The translations under genes were made by a program, and so were the position numbers. Below the pieces are notes generated by a model. It was not told where the DNA came from. It ran no database searches and saw nothing but the letters and a program-made list of their open reading frames with translations. Shown in pieces: positions 57,323-64,000 of a DNA stretch of 64,000 nt. The stretch is from Tersicoccus mangrovi (GTDB lineage: Bacteria; Actinomycetota; Actinomycetes; Actinomycetales; Micrococcaceae), in the NCBI RefSeq assembly GCF_036881825.1, contig NZ_JBAJMW010000001.1:496001-560000 (forward strand), in the 5' to 3' direction. How positions within the stretch are numbered: position 1 is the first letter of the stretch; every line of letters starts with the position of its first letter.

Positions 57323-58962
57323 CGTGCGCCTGCCCGCGCCGGGTCGGTCGCAGGATCCCTCGCGGCGCCCGCGGCGTCGGGGGCGGGCGGCGTGGGCCGC
57401 CCCGGCAGGTCCAGCCGGTCGCCGCCGAGGACGGCGGTGAACGCGGCGTCGTGGGTGACGGAGACGACCGCGCGGCCCTCGTCGAGCAGACCCGCCAGCA
57501 GCTCGGCGAGCCGGCGCCACGTCACGGCGTCCTGCCCGAAGGTCGGCTCGTCCAGGACGACGACGCGGGGGCTCGCGGCCAGCACGGTCGCGACGGACAG
57601 GCGTCGCTTCTCACCGCCCGAGAGCGTGAAGGGGTTGGCCGCGGCGAGGTGACCGAGGCGCAGCCGGTCGAGCAGCTCGTCGACCCGCGCTTCGAGCGCC
57701 GGCCCGTCCGCGGGGGTGCCGGACGCGCGCCGCGGCCCGAAGGCGAGCTCGTCGCGCACCGTGCCGGTGACGAACTGGTGCTCGGGCTCCTGGAAGACCG
57801 TGCCGATCCGGCCGATGAGCTCGCCGGCGCTCCAGCGATACGGGTCGGCCCCGGCGGAGCCGGCGAGCGCGGACGAGGCGGTGACGGACCCGTCCGCGGG
57901 CGGGAGCAGCCCGGCGAGGGTGAGAGCGAGGGTGGACTTGCCGGCCCCGTTCGGGCCGGTGACGCTCAGCGCGCGTCCGGCGGCCAGGCTCACGTCGATG
58001 CCGGTAGCGGCGATGTCGATCAGCGCGTGTCGGTCGAGGCGACGGCCGGGGCGTCGGCCGGAGCGGCGGCGCGGCTTCACGGCCGTCGCCTGCCGGCTGA
58101 CCGCGAGGTCGTGCGCCGTCAGCAGGGCCTCGCCCGCACCCGAGGCACCGGTGGGAGCCCGGCGGGCAAGGTCGGGTTCGTGGCCGGGCACCCAGATGCC
58201 GGCGGCGGCGAGTTCGGCGCCGTGCTCGTGGAGGATCCGGTCGAGCGGACCGTCGTGCACGATCGCGCTGGTCCTGCCGTCGGCGCCCGAACCGAGCACC
58301 ACGACCCGGTCCACGACCGGCGCCCACACCGAGACGCGGTGCTCGACGACGACGAGCGTCGATCCGGTGGCGTCGAGCGCGGCCGCGACGGCGTCGCGCA
58401 CCTGCAGCACCCCGGCCGGGTCGAGGTTGGCCGTGGGTTCGTCCAGCAGCAGCAGGCCGGGGGCCATGGCGAGCAGCCCCGCCAGGCCGAGCCGCTGCTG
58501 CTGACCGCCCGAGAGGGCCGCCGTCGGGTGGTCCAGCGGCAGGGCGAGCCCGACGGCGTCGAGCGCGTCCCGCACGCGGGGCCAGATCGCCTCCCGGGGG
58601 ACGGCGAGGTTCTCGGGCCCGAAGGCGACGTCGTCGCCCACCCGGGAGAGCACGATCTGCGCCTCGGGATCCTGCTGGAGCAGACCGGCCCGGCCGCGGG
58701 CATCCATCGCGGGAACGCCGTCGATCAGCAGCTCGCCGCGCGACTCGGCGTCCTGCGGGTCGAGCAGGCCCGCGAGCCCGTGCAGCACCGTGGACTTGCC
58801 CGCCCCGGACGGCCCGAGCAGAAGCACACGCTCCCCCGGTTCGATGTGCAGGTCGAGACCGTCGACGGCGGCGGCACGCCGCCCGCCGTGGCGCCATCCC
58901 CAGCCGCGGGCGTCCACGGCGGCCGGCCGCGGCGCGGACCCCACTCTCGGGCGGCCCGGCAC
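57319..58962 (-). CDS. ykoD: ECF transporter duplicated ATPase, YkoD-like
   Basis: 547 aa with two ABC modules. First: Walker A GPSGAGKST, signature LSGGQQQRLGLAG, Walker B LLLLDEPTANLD. Second: Walker A GPNGAGKST, signature LSGGEKRRLSVAT, Walker B VVVLDEPTFGQD. The fused A-A' form is typical of YkoD. GTG start 5 bp after the S-component stop; upstream frame continuation is not coding. Powers thiamine-precursor uptake. Confidence 0.92.
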   Translation of the reverse strand: MPGRPRVGSAPRPAAVDARGWGWRHGGRRAAAVDGLDLHIEPGERVLLLGPSGAGKSTVLHGLAGLLDPQDAESRGELLIDGVPAMDARGRAGLLQQDPEAQIVLSRVGDDVAFGPENLAVPREAIWPRVRDALDAVGLALPLDHPTAALSGGQQQRLGLAGLLAMAPGLLLLDEPTANLDPAGVLQVRDAVAAALDATGSTLVVVEHRVSVWAPVVDRVVVLGSGADGRTSAIVHDGPLDRILHEHGAELAAAGIWVPGHEPDLARRAPTGASGAGEALLTAHDLAVSRQATAVKPRRRSGRRPGRRLDRHALIDIAATGIDVSLAAGRALSVTGPNGAGKSTLALTLAGLLPPADGSVTASSALAGSAGADPYRWSAGELIGRIGTVFQEPEHQFVTGTVRDELAFGPRRASGTPADGPALEARVDELLDRLRLGHLAAANPFTLSGGEKRRLSVATVLAASPRVVVLDEPTFGQDAVTWRRLAELLAGLLDEGRAVVSVTHDAAFTAVLGGDRLDLPGRPTPPAPDAAGAARDPATDPARAGAR

Positions 58963-58967
58963 CGTGG

Positions 58968-59588
58968 TCAGACCCGTGCCCGGGCGGCGCGACCGGAGGC
59001 GAGCCCGCTCAGCACGCCGGTGCCGGCGAGCGCCCGCACGATCAGCCAGCTCACCAGGCCGGCGATCACGAGGCCGGAGACCCCCGCCAGCACGGCGTAG
59101 ACCACCTGCCAGCCGGCGGCCCACTCGACGTTGTAGAGGACGTCCTCGCTGATGCCCATCACCAGGCCCGAGACGAGACCGGCGAGCATGGCGACCCCGA
59201 CGCCGAACCGGCGGTACCGGAACAGCGCGAAGACCGCCTCGGCACCCAGGCCCTGGATGAGGCCCGAGAGGATCACGGTCAGGCCGAAGTGGGTGCCGAG
59301 GACGCCCTCCACGCAGGCGCCGATCAATTCGCAGTACAGGGCCGCGCCGGGCTTGCGGATGATGAGGCCGCCGATGACGCCGGCGATCAGCCAGCCTCCG
59401 CCGTACAGGCCGCCCAGGAACGGGAACGGGGCCGTGGCGACGGCGACCGCCGCGTAGCCCTGGCTCCACGCCCAGAAGACGACGCCGCACGCGACGGCGA
59501 CGACGGAGGCGACGATGATGTCGATGACGCGCCATCCGCGCTGGGCGGTGGCGGGGGCTGCGGGAGCGAAACCGCGTGACGTGCTCAT
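58968..59588 (-). CDS. ykoE: ECF transporter substrate-binding (S) component, YkoE-like
   Basis: 206 aa with about six transmembrane helices: VIDIIVASVVAVACGVVFWAW, FLGGLYGGGWLIAGVIGGLIIRKPGAAL (key GGGWLIAG and RKPGA), and ILSGLIQGLGAEAVFALF. Fits the YkoE family that binds hydroxymethylpyrimidine or thiamine. The TPP riboswitch in its leader fixes the link to thiamine. ATG 59588 with AGGAGG. First gene of ykoEDC. Confidence 0.92.
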   Translation of the reverse strand: MSTSRGFAPAAPATAQRGWRVIDIIVASVVAVACGVVFWAWSQGYAAVAVATAPFPFLGGLYGGGWLIAGVIGGLIIRKPGAALYCELIGACVEGVLGTHFGLTVILSGLIQGLGAEAVFALFRYRRFGVGVAMLAGLVSGLVMGISEDVLYNVEWAAGWQVVYAVLAGVSGLVIAGLVSWLIVRALAGTGVLSGLASGRAARARV

Positions 59589-59640
59589 GTGTGTCCTCCT
59601 GGAGGTCAGGAGGGGGAAGCCCACGGCTTCGAGAAACTCG

Positions 59641-59760
59641 ACTCCCTTCGCCGGTGCTAACCGGAGCAGGTTCGAGGGTCTGCGGCGGTCCGCACTCTCA
59701 GCGCCGGCCGACCGCCGCCCGGGTGTTCAGACCCGGCCGACGAGCAGGAGGCGCTCCCCT
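59641..59760 (-). ncRNA. TPP riboswitch (THI element)
   Basis: In the minus-strand leader of ykoE: GGGGAGCGC (59751-59759) opens the P1 side, THI-box CTGAGAG (59695-59701) follows, then ACCCTCGAACCTG and GGTTAGCACCGGCGAAGGGA, the diagnostic 3' half. A variable P3 extension (GCGGACCGCC) lies between. It should switch off ykoEDC when TPP is abundant, probably by sequestering the ribosome site 50 nt downstream. Confidence 0.95.
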
Positions 59761-59844
59761 GTCGTTGTCGCATCATTCTACGCGTCGCCACGCAGTAGGC
59801 TGATGACGAACCCCAGGGACATCGATGCAGAGGGAGAACACGCG

Positions 59845-60105
59845 ATGGATACCGTCGTCAAACTTGCGGGGACCGGTCTGTCGATCGGCGCCGTCATGGT
59901 CGCGAACAAGCTGCTCACCGCCGGCTGGCAGAAGGTCGTCGGCAAGGAGCCGCCCACGAAGCCGGGCGACAACGACGACGACACGGTCAAGGAGATCCTC
60001 ATCTGGGCCGTGCTGACCACGGTCGTGAGCACCGCGATCAAGTTCGGCGTGGCCAAGTCGACCCAGCGTGCCGCCCGCTCGATGCGGGACCCGCGCGAGG
60101 TCTGA
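59845..60105 (+). CDS. DUF4235 family small membrane protein
   Basis: 86 aa. MDTVVKLAGTGLSIGAVMVANKLLTAGWQ then KVVGKEPPTKPGDNDDD and a second helix ILIWAVLTTVVSTAIKFGVAK: the DUF4235 pattern of two helices around a charged loop. Start at ATG 59845 with AGAGGGAGA; TAGGCT (59796-59801) is a candidate -10. Function unknown. Stop codon lies inside a 17-bp tandem repeat. Confidence 0.87.
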   Translation: MDTVVKLAGTGLSIGAVMVANKLLTAGWQKVVGKEPPTKPGDNDDDTVKEILIWAVLTTVVSTAIKFGVAKSTQRAARSMRDPREV

Positions 60106-60154
60106 GCCGGCACGAGGTGTGAGCCGGCGCGAGGTCTGAGCCGGCGCGAGCCGG
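60094..60154 (+). repeat. 17-bp tandem repeat at the end of the DUF4235 gene
   Basis: CGCGAGGTCTGAGCCGG at 60094-60110, CACGAGGTGTGAGCCGG at 60111-60127, CGCGAGGTCTGAGCCGG at 60128-60144 and a partial fourth. The first copy contains the TGA stop; a slippage-type duplication in the convergent gap. Confidence 0.8.
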
Positions 60155-60168
60155 GCTTCCGGTGCCGC

Positions 60169-60579
60169 CTAGCGGGAAGGCGGGTCGACTGCGGTCGATC
60201 CGCCTTCGTCGTTGCCGGGGCCGGTTGCGGTGCCGGCCCCCGGGCCCTGCACGACGTCGCGCAGTTCGTCGATGACGACGGAGTCCCGGTCCAGGTGGCG
60301 TGTCCGGTAGCCGGCGCGGGCCACCATGTGGCCGCCGACCGGGATGGTCAGCAGCTGGAAGATCCACATCAGGACCAGCAGGGGGACGAGGGCCCACGCG
60401 CGCAGCGCCAGCGCGACGGCCAGCAGGAGGAGCAGCAGCCCGAACACCTGGGGCTTGGTGGCCGCGTGCATCCGGGTCAGCAGGTCCGGGAACGTGAAGA
60501 GGCCGATGGCGGCGGCCAGCGACATCGAGGCGCCGACGACCATGAGCACGGCGGCGACGCCTTCGAGGATCCCGTTCAT
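60169..60579 (-). CDS. mnhG: Na+/H+ antiporter subunit MnhG/MrpG
   Basis: 136 aa. Three helices with LFTFPDLLTRMHAATKPQVFGLLLL, the conserved MnhG motif (key LTRMHAATK), and VGGHMVARAGYRT. Polar C-terminal tail. Last gene of the Mrp operon, 96 bp after mnhF, a gap that carries no gene but a short direct repeat GTGGTGCTCCT. Confidence 0.92.
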   Translation of the reverse strand: MNGILEGVAAVLMVVGASMSLAAAIGLFTFPDLLTRMHAATKPQVFGLLLLLLAVALALRAWALVPLLVLMWIFQLLTIPVGGHMVARAGYRTRHLDRDSVVIDELRDVVQGPGAGTATGPGNDEGGSTAVDPPSR

Positions 60580-60675
60580 CGTCGTCCCTCCTCACTCGTC
60601 CGGCCCGGTCGGCGTGGTGCTCCTCGTGGTGCTCCTGCGGCTGGTCGCGACGTCGTGCACGAGATTCTCACCGCG

Positions 60676-60936
60676 TCACCGCCTCGTCGCCACGAACCGG
60701 GCGACGGCGACGGAGCCGATGAAGCCGACGATCGTGATGGTCGCGATGAGGGGCACCGAGTCGATGCTGTGGCGGTACACCGCGTCGACGGCCACGGCCG
60801 AGACGATGATGACGAGCAGGACGTCCGCGGCGAGCACCCGGTCGAGCAGCGACGGCCCGCGGCCGAGCCGGTAGATGGCCCCCGCGGCGGCGACCACCAG
60901 CATGACGGCGCTGATGACGACGGCGACGAGCATCAT
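60676..60936 (-). CDS. mnhF: Na+/H+ antiporter subunit MnhF/MrpF
   Basis: 86 aa with three helices; IYRLGRGPSLLDRVLAADVLLV and HSIDSVPLIATITIVGFIGSVAVARF are typical of MrpF (key GPSLLDRVLA). ATG overlaps the mnhE stop by 4 bp. Confidence 0.92.
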   Translation of the reverse strand: MMLVAVVISAVMLVVAAAGAIYRLGRGPSLLDRVLAADVLLVIIVSAVAVDAVYRHSIDSVPLIATITIVGFIGSVAVARFVATRR

Positions 60937-61496
60937 GCGGTGCCCCCGATCCGGCCGCGCTCGGAGGCCGCCAGCCGCGCGACCTCCTCGCGTGAGCCCA
61001 TCATCCGGATCAGTCGTGCCTCGGTGGCCCGGACGGTGGCCCGGACCCGGTCCGCGCCCTCGGGCGTGGTCACGTCGAGGCAGTGCAGGTACAGGGTCGA
61101 GCCGGCCCGGTCCACCTCGACCACGACGGAGCCGGGCACGAGGCCCGTCACGCTCGCCGTCGCGGTGAGGATGAGGTCGGAGTGGGTGCGCAGCGGCACG
61201 GCGATCACCGAGCTGCGGATGGACCGGCCCCGGAACACCGCCAGGGCGAACACGTGGAAGCTCGCGATCGTCAGTTCCCGCAGGAACTCGACCACCGCGA
61301 TCGCGAACTGGACGAGGTTCAACCGGCCACCCAGTTGCACCGGCGGCAGGTAGAACGTGTGGACGACGGTGAGGGCGAGCACGGCGCCGAAGACGAGGGT
61401 GCCGAGGCTGAAGTCCTGCCACAGCGCGCCCCACACGAGCACGAGCCAGACGAGCAGCGGCGCCTCGGTGCGCAGGGAGATGCGTTGCCGGCTCAT
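60933..61496 (-). CDS. mnhE: Na+/H+ antiporter subunit MnhE/MrpE
   Basis: 187 aa with two N-terminal helices and a cytoplasmic domain containing TASVTGLVPGSVVVEVDRAGSTLYLHCLDV (key LVPGSVVVEVD). The subunit is needed for complex assembly and stability. ATG overlaps the mnhD stop by 4 bp. Confidence 0.92.
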   Translation of the reverse strand: MSRQRISLRTEAPLLVWLVLVWGALWQDFSLGTLVFGAVLALTVVHTFYLPPVQLGGRLNLVQFAIAVVEFLRELTIASFHVFALAVFRGRSIRSSVIAVPLRTHSDLILTATASVTGLVPGSVVVEVDRAGSTLYLHCLDVTTPEGADRVRATVRATEARLIRMMGSREEVARLAASERGRIGGTA

Positions 61497-63112
61497 CGCG
61501 CCGACCCCGGGCCGAGCACGGACTCGATGTACGGGGTCCGCTCCAGCATCGACGAGGCCGCCGAGTCCGCGAGGGCGAACAACGGTCCGGCGACGACGGT
61601 CAGGGCCACCCCGACGGCGACGATGCCCACGGTCGCGCCCACCATGCCGGCCGGCAGCAGCCGGGTGGACTCGGCGCCCGCCCAGCGGCCCTTCGGGGCA
61701 TCCATGACGATCGCACTGGTGCGCACGGACCGCCCGTCCGCCCGGGTGGCCAGCAGCACCGGGTCCGGATACTCGGCGTCCTTCGGGCTGCGCCAGAACA
61801 CGCGGTTCCAGACGCGGGCCAGAGCCAGCAGGGTCAGCAGGGACACGGCCACGCTCGCCACGACCAGGGTCAGGGCCAGCGGGCTGCCGTCCTGCACGCC
61901 GGCCTGCAGCAGGCCGAGCTTGCCCAGGAACCCGGAGAACGGCGGGATCCCGCCGAGGTTCATCGCGGGGATGAAATACAGCACCGCCAGGACGGGGGCG
62001 ATCCTCGCCATCCCCCCCAGGCGGTCGATCGCCGTCGTGCCTCCTCGGCGCTCGATCAGCCCGGTGACGAGGAACAGTGCGGTCTGCACGACGATGTGGT
62101 GGACGACGTAGTAGACGGTGGCTCCGAGGCCGACGCGGGAGGAGAGCGCGAGCCCGAAGATCATGTAGCCGATGTGGCTGACCAGGGTGAAGGAGAGCAG
62201 ACGTTTGATGTCGGTCTGGGCGAGCGCGCCGAGGATGCCGACGACGAGCGTGAACAGGGCGACGACCATGAGCAGAGCGTTCAGCTCGTCCCCGGGGAAG
62301 AGCAGGGTCTCGAGCCGGACGATCGCGTAGACGCCGACCTTGGTCAGCAGGCCCGCGAAGACGGCCGTCACGGGGGCCGGCGCGGTCGGGTACGAGTCGG
62401 GCAGCCAGAAGGAGAGCGGGAAGACGGCGGCCTTGATGCCGAAGGCGACGAGCAGCATCAGGTGCAGCAGCGTCTGGGTGCCCGGGTCGAGGTGGGAGAC
62501 CTTGACGGCGATGTCCGCGAGGTTGACGGTGCCGGTGGCGGCGTAGACCAGAGCGATCGCGATCAGGAACAGCATCGAGGAGATGACGCTGACCACCACG
62601 TAGGTCACGCCGGCCCGGATCCGTGGGGAGGTACCGCCGAGGGTGATGAGGACGTAGCTGGCGGTCAGCAGGATCTCGAAGCCGACGTAGAGGTTGAACA
62701 GGTCCCCGGCGAGGAACGCGTTGGACACCCCGGCCACGAGGATGAGGAAGGCCGGGTGGAACACCGAGATCGGCTCCTCCTCCTCACCACCCGCGGCGCC
62801 CTGCGCGGTGGCGTAGACGAGCACCGCGAGACTGACGACGCTGGAGACCACGAGCATCAGGGCGGAGAACTGGTCGACGACCATGACGATGCCATGCGGC
62901 GCCGGCCAGCCGCCGAGGTCGATCGACCGCGGCCCCTGGTTCCACGTGTTGGCCAGGATCACGCACTCGAGCACGAGCGTCGCCGCCAGGATGCCGTTGG
63001 ACATGAGGGCCTGCGCGCGGCGCCGGCGGATCAGCAGGAAGGCCAGGGCCGCCCCGAGAAAGGGCAGCACGACGGCGAGCGGCGCGAGGGAGACGATCGA
63101 GAAGCCGGTCAT
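61493..63112 (-). CDS. mnhD: Na+/H+ antiporter subunit MnhD/MrpD
   Basis: 539 aa, about 14 helices, NuoN/NuoM-like proton-translocating subunit. FLAGDLFNLYVGFEILLTASYVL carries the conserved acidic residue, GIKAAVFPLSFWLPDSYPTAPAPVTAVFAGLLTKVG the lysine-containing channel helix (key PLSFWLPD and LLTKVG). Start ATG 63112 overlaps the mnhC stop. Together with MnhA it drives Na+/H+ exchange. Confidence 0.95.
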   Translation of the reverse strand: MTGFSIVSLAPLAVVLPFLGAALAFLLIRRRRAQALMSNGILAATLVLECVILANTWNQGPRSIDLGGWPAPHGIVMVVDQFSALMLVVSSVVSLAVLVYATAQGAAGGEEEEPISVFHPAFLILVAGVSNAFLAGDLFNLYVGFEILLTASYVLITLGGTSPRIRAGVTYVVVSVISSMLFLIAIALVYAATGTVNLADIAVKVSHLDPGTQTLLHLMLLVAFGIKAAVFPLSFWLPDSYPTAPAPVTAVFAGLLTKVGVYAIVRLETLLFPGDELNALLMVVALFTLVVGILGALAQTDIKRLLSFTLVSHIGYMIFGLALSSRVGLGATVYYVVHHIVVQTALFLVTGLIERRGGTTAIDRLGGMARIAPVLAVLYFIPAMNLGGIPPFSGFLGKLGLLQAGVQDGSPLALTLVVASVAVSLLTLLALARVWNRVFWRSPKDAEYPDPVLLATRADGRSVRTSAIVMDAPKGRWAGAESTRLLPAGMVGATVGIVAVGVALTVVAGPLFALADSAASSMLERTPYIESVLGPGSAR

Positions 63113-63630
63113 GCGTCCACCCCCCGGTGACTCCCGTGACCCGCGGCGCGCGCGGCGTCGGTGTGCCCGGGTCGGCCCGGCCGCTCGTCCTCGTCCTCCA
63201 GCGGCGTTTCCGTCGCCCCGGTGAACTCCGAGGTGTCGTCGGGGATGACGGCGTCCTCCTCCCGCTGGAAGCTGGGCTGGTGGGCCACACGGCGGTCCTC
63301 GATGTCGTCCTGCACGTCGTCCTGGCGCGCGAGCGTCCACGAGCGGTAGATGACGCCGAGCAGGAACGCGGTGACCGCGAAGCTGATGACGATGGCGGTC
63401 AGGGTCAGGGCCTGCGGCACCGGGTCGGTGTAGGCGTGGGGATCGGTGCCGGAGACGACGATCGGCGCCATCCCGGCGGCCCCGGCGGTGGCCAGCAGCA
63501 GCAGGTTGGTCGCGTTGGTGATGAGGATCAGCCCGAGCATCACCCGGGTGAGGGACCGCTCGAGCAGCAGGTACACGCCGCACGTGTACAGGACGCCCAT
63601 GACGACCAGGAGGGTCACATTGATGCTCAC
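63109..63630 (-). CDS. mnhC: Na+/H+ antiporter subunit MnhC/MrpC
   Basis: 173 aa NuoK-like subunit: three helices with YLLLERSLTRVMLGLILITNATNLLLL (key LTRVMLG) and DPVPQALTLTAIVISFAVTAFLL. A 60-residue charged C-terminal tail (DDVQDDIEDRRV..., EDEDERPGRPGH) exceeds the usual length. GTG start overlaps the upstream stop. Confidence 0.93.
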   Translation of the reverse strand: MSINVTLLVVMGVLYTCGVYLLLERSLTRVMLGLILITNATNLLLLATAGAAGMAPIVVSGTDPHAYTDPVPQALTLTAIVISFAVTAFLLGVIYRSWTLARQDDVQDDIEDRRVAHQPSFQREEDAVIPDDTSEFTGATETPLEDEDERPGRPGHTDAARAAGHGSHRGVDA

Positions 63631-64000
63631 CCGTGCCCCACCTCCGCCGGGATCCGCGACTGTTCGCTGCGCCGGTCCACCTCGGCGCCGAGGCTGCGCA
63701 GCACGTCGAGCACGAGGCCCACCACGACGAGGTAGACGCCGATGTCGAAGAGGGTCGAGGTGACGATCTTGACGTGCCCGAACACGATCCAGTCCATCTG
63801 CAGGATGGCCGTCTGGAACACCTGCCCGCCGAAGAAGAGGGGCAGCACCCCGGACACGCAGGCGATGGTCAGGCCGCCGCCGAGCAGCTGGCCGGCGGTC
63901 AGGACGGTGGCCTCGGCGAGCTCGAACCGGCCACCGGCGAGGTACCGGACGGTGAGGGCGAGGCCGGCCACGAGGCCACCGGCGAAGCCGCCGCCGGGCG
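63627..64000 (-). CDS. mnhB: Na+/H+ antiporter subunit MnhB/MrpB or MrpAB fusion (N-terminus beyond window)
   Basis: The C-terminal 124 residues are visible and the frame stays open to the right edge. PGGGFAGGLVAGLALTVRYLAGG at the edge and TLFDIGVYLVVVGLVLDVL near the end are MrpB hallmarks. In actinobacteria MrpA and MrpB are often one polypeptide, which the window cannot decide. Confidence 0.88.
   Translation of the reverse strand, partial: PGGGFAGGLVAGLALTVRYLAGGRFELAEATVLTAGQLLGGGLTIACVSGVLPLFFGGQVFQTAILQMDWIVFGHVKIVTSTLFDIGVYLVVVGLVLDVLRSLGAEVDRRSEQSRIPAEVGHG

Overview
The window is very GC-rich chromosomal DNA with GTG starts, many 4-bp ATGA overlaps, DUF3073, an HspR/HAIR heat-shock circuit, a 13E12-type HNH protein and many apparently leaderless starts. 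Together these point to an actinobacterium, probably Micrococcales and plausibly Micrococcaceae (inference; no rRNA is present). I saw no tRNA, rRNA, insertion sequence, prophage or CRISPR array.

Layout. 1-9.9 kb: an accessory catabolic cluster with three LigM/DesA-type tetrahydrofolate-dependent O-demethylase paralogues, an aldehyde dehydrogenase, a MetF-type methylene-THF reductase, the formyl-THF hydrolase PurU, a PadR regulator and the LivG/LivF ATPases of an uptake system cut by the left edge. This looks like demethylation of methoxylated (lignin-type) aromatics with local recycling of the C1-loaded folate. 9.9-18.5 kb: a secreted peptidoglycan-binding protein, purine genes (purDC and purFM), an asparaginase and small actinobacterial proteins. 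18.5-27 kb: HNH protein, aldo/keto reductase, FrnE-like DsbA, VOC protein, DUF1992, a membrane protein and ClpB. 27-34 kb: a complete histidine utilisation set (hutU-hutI-hutH, an IclR regulator, divergent hutG). 34-46 kb: Dps, VOC/DUF899, a secreted GH3-like enzyme with a VCBS-type tail, PhzF, PPOX, aldo/keto reductase, YccF, an APC permease, a DEAD-box helicase and TrmB. 45.8-50.1 kb: dnaK-grpE-dnaJ-hspR. 50-56.5 kb: DinB-like and DUF1810 proteins, then a divergent pair of a secreted repeat peptide and an XRE-TPR regulator, a methyltransferase, LMW phosphatase, P-loop kinase and PabC. 56.5-59.8 kb: a TPP-riboswitch-controlled ECF (YkoEDC-type) transporter. 59.8-64 kb: DUF4235 and the Mrp/Mnh Na+/H+ antiporter operon, cut by the right edge.

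The best candidate for an undescribed system is at 51.6-53.4 kb. A Sec-exported small protein carries five copies of a 14-residue unit (PAVGNWPDRFYTVT) whose DNA copies differ only synonymously. It is divergent, across an inverted repeat, from an XRE regulator with a long TPR-like domain, the architecture of RRNPP peptide-pheromone receptors. The second most interesting locus is the triple O-demethylase/folate-recycling cluster.

Regulatory circuits visible in the sequence include three HAIR sites (clpB and dnaK), an 18-bp palindrome shared by both hut promoters, a CGATGTG-N9-CACATCG operator at the start sites of two VOC operons 13 kb apart, a TPP riboswitch, and a dyad between the -35 and -10 of the metF-purU-ligM operon.
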